In this document: positions 6,148-6,382 of the stretch, one piece after another
Layout of the letters: every line of letters begins with the position of its first letter
Position numbering within the stretch: position 1 is the stretch's first letter
From: Methanobacterium sp.
GTDB taxonomy: Archaea; Methanobacteriota; Methanobacteria; Methanobacteriales; Methanobacteriaceae
DNA length: 6,382 bases
Reading direction: 5' to 3'
Assembly (NCBI GenBank): GCA_003164415.1
Contig: PLTK01000071.1
Location: forward strand, 9,060-15,441
Notes under the pieces: model-generated
What the model was told of the DNA's origin: nothing
The model's database searches: none
The model's input: only the letters and a program-made list of their open reading frames with translations
Translations under genes and position numbers: made by a program

Positions 6148-6320
6148 GTTTATGATTGATATCAGTTTATTAAAAAATATGAAAAATAATTATTTAATTG
6201 ATTTTGTCTTTAATAAATAATCTATTTAGAATTTTATTAAAATAGTTTTACAGAATCAATAGATATATGTAGTTTATTTATAGCAAATTATTTACAAGAA
6301 TATTAGATTTGTTTGGAAAT

Positions 6321-6331
6321 AATATATTTAA
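6321..6331 (+). promoter_or_regulatory. TATA-like box before the GC-rich right edge
   Basis: AATATATTTAA at 6321-6331 is a TATA-box candidate within 45 bases that contain no C at all. Its centre lies about 24 bases before 6350, where GC-rich sequence begins. This is the spacing expected between an archaeal box A and the transcription start of a stable RNA gene. Confidence 0.4.
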
Positions 6332-6347
6332 AATAGTAAATATAAGA

Positions 6348-6382
6348 TGGCCGGCAACGTCAAAGGGTTCCCATAGGCGCTA
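6348..6382 (+). ncRNA. Possible 5' end of an unidentified structured RNA, cut by the window edge
   Basis: The last 37 bases (from 6346) are about 59% G+C by hand count, against about 11% in the 45 bases before. In an AT-rich archaeon such a jump behind a TATA box is typical of stable RNA genes. The ATG at 6347 is followed by only nine codons before a TAG (6374-6376), so it is not an obvious protein start. Small pairings are possible: CGTC (6358-6361) with GGCG (6376-6379), and GG with CC around GTTC inside. I could not match the sequence to tRNA, 5S, 16S or 23S rRNA starts. SRP RNA or RNase P RNA are possible but unsupported. Too little is visible to name it, and a coding start or end in another frame is not excluded. 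Confidence 0.3.

Noticed and set aside
6152..6220. 22-codon frame (MIDISLLKNMK...) after the DUF429 gene
   Set aside because: It is very short, has no SD site, lies just after a probable terminator hairpin and is composed of Ile/Asn/Lys/Leu codons expected by chance.
6346..6382. tRNA or rRNA start at the right edge
   Set aside because: There is no T at the position expected eight bases into any plausible acceptor stem and no D-arm pattern. The bases do not resemble the 5' ends of archaeal 16S, 23S or 5S rRNA.
6346..6382. SAM-I-type riboswitch, suggested by GGCAAC and GGCGCTA spacing
   Set aside because: The conserved 5' part of that riboswitch is missing. The upstream sequence is plain AT-rich DNA with a TATA box, and only a few bases match.

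Overview
The window looks like a chromosomal segment of an AT-rich methanogenic archaeon, most likely Methanobacteriales (Methanobacterium or Methanobrevibacter type). The evidence is archaeal promoter architecture (TTTATA-type TATA boxes about 25 nt before the inferred transcript starts), short leaders with Shine-Dalgarno (SD) matches, T-rich terminators, and the gene set: a MutS-like ATPase with an N-terminal helix-hairpin-helix (HhH) region, a TSUP-family permease, a Usp-like protein, a DUF429 protein, and a large alpha-helical repeat protein. The lineage is inferred from these features; no marker gene settles it.

Layout. Positions 1-1779 (+) hold the 3' part of one large repeat-protein gene. 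The reading frame is open from base 1, so the true start lies upstream of the window. The protein has HEAT-like repeats, then a tandemly duplicated helical domain I do not recognise, then three TPR units. It converges on a TSUP (TauE/SafE-like) membrane transporter on the minus strand (1800-2627); 20 bp of A-tract/T-tract DNA between the two stop codons probably terminates both transcripts. A 357-bp AT-rich gap follows (2628-2984), with a promoter at its right end.

Three plus-strand genes follow, probably separate transcription units because each has its own candidate TATA box: a MutS-family ATPase (2985-4904), a degenerate universal-stress-protein-like gene (best start 4983, end 5393) and a DUF429 predicted RNase H-fold protein (5522-6118). 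The promoters of the MutS-like and Usp-like genes share a nearly identical 14-bp element at exactly the same distance from the TATA box, which suggests a common operator or initiator element. The last 37 bases jump from about 11% to about 59% G+C right after a TATA-like box. This looks like the 5' end of a structured RNA gene cut by the window edge, which I cannot identify.

The genes do not form an obvious pathway. The points that most deserve a second look are the duplicated uncharacterised domain in the first protein, the unusual MutS-like architecture, the shared promoter element, and the possible RNA at the right edge. I see no CRISPR array, insertion sequence, tRNA or complete rRNA.
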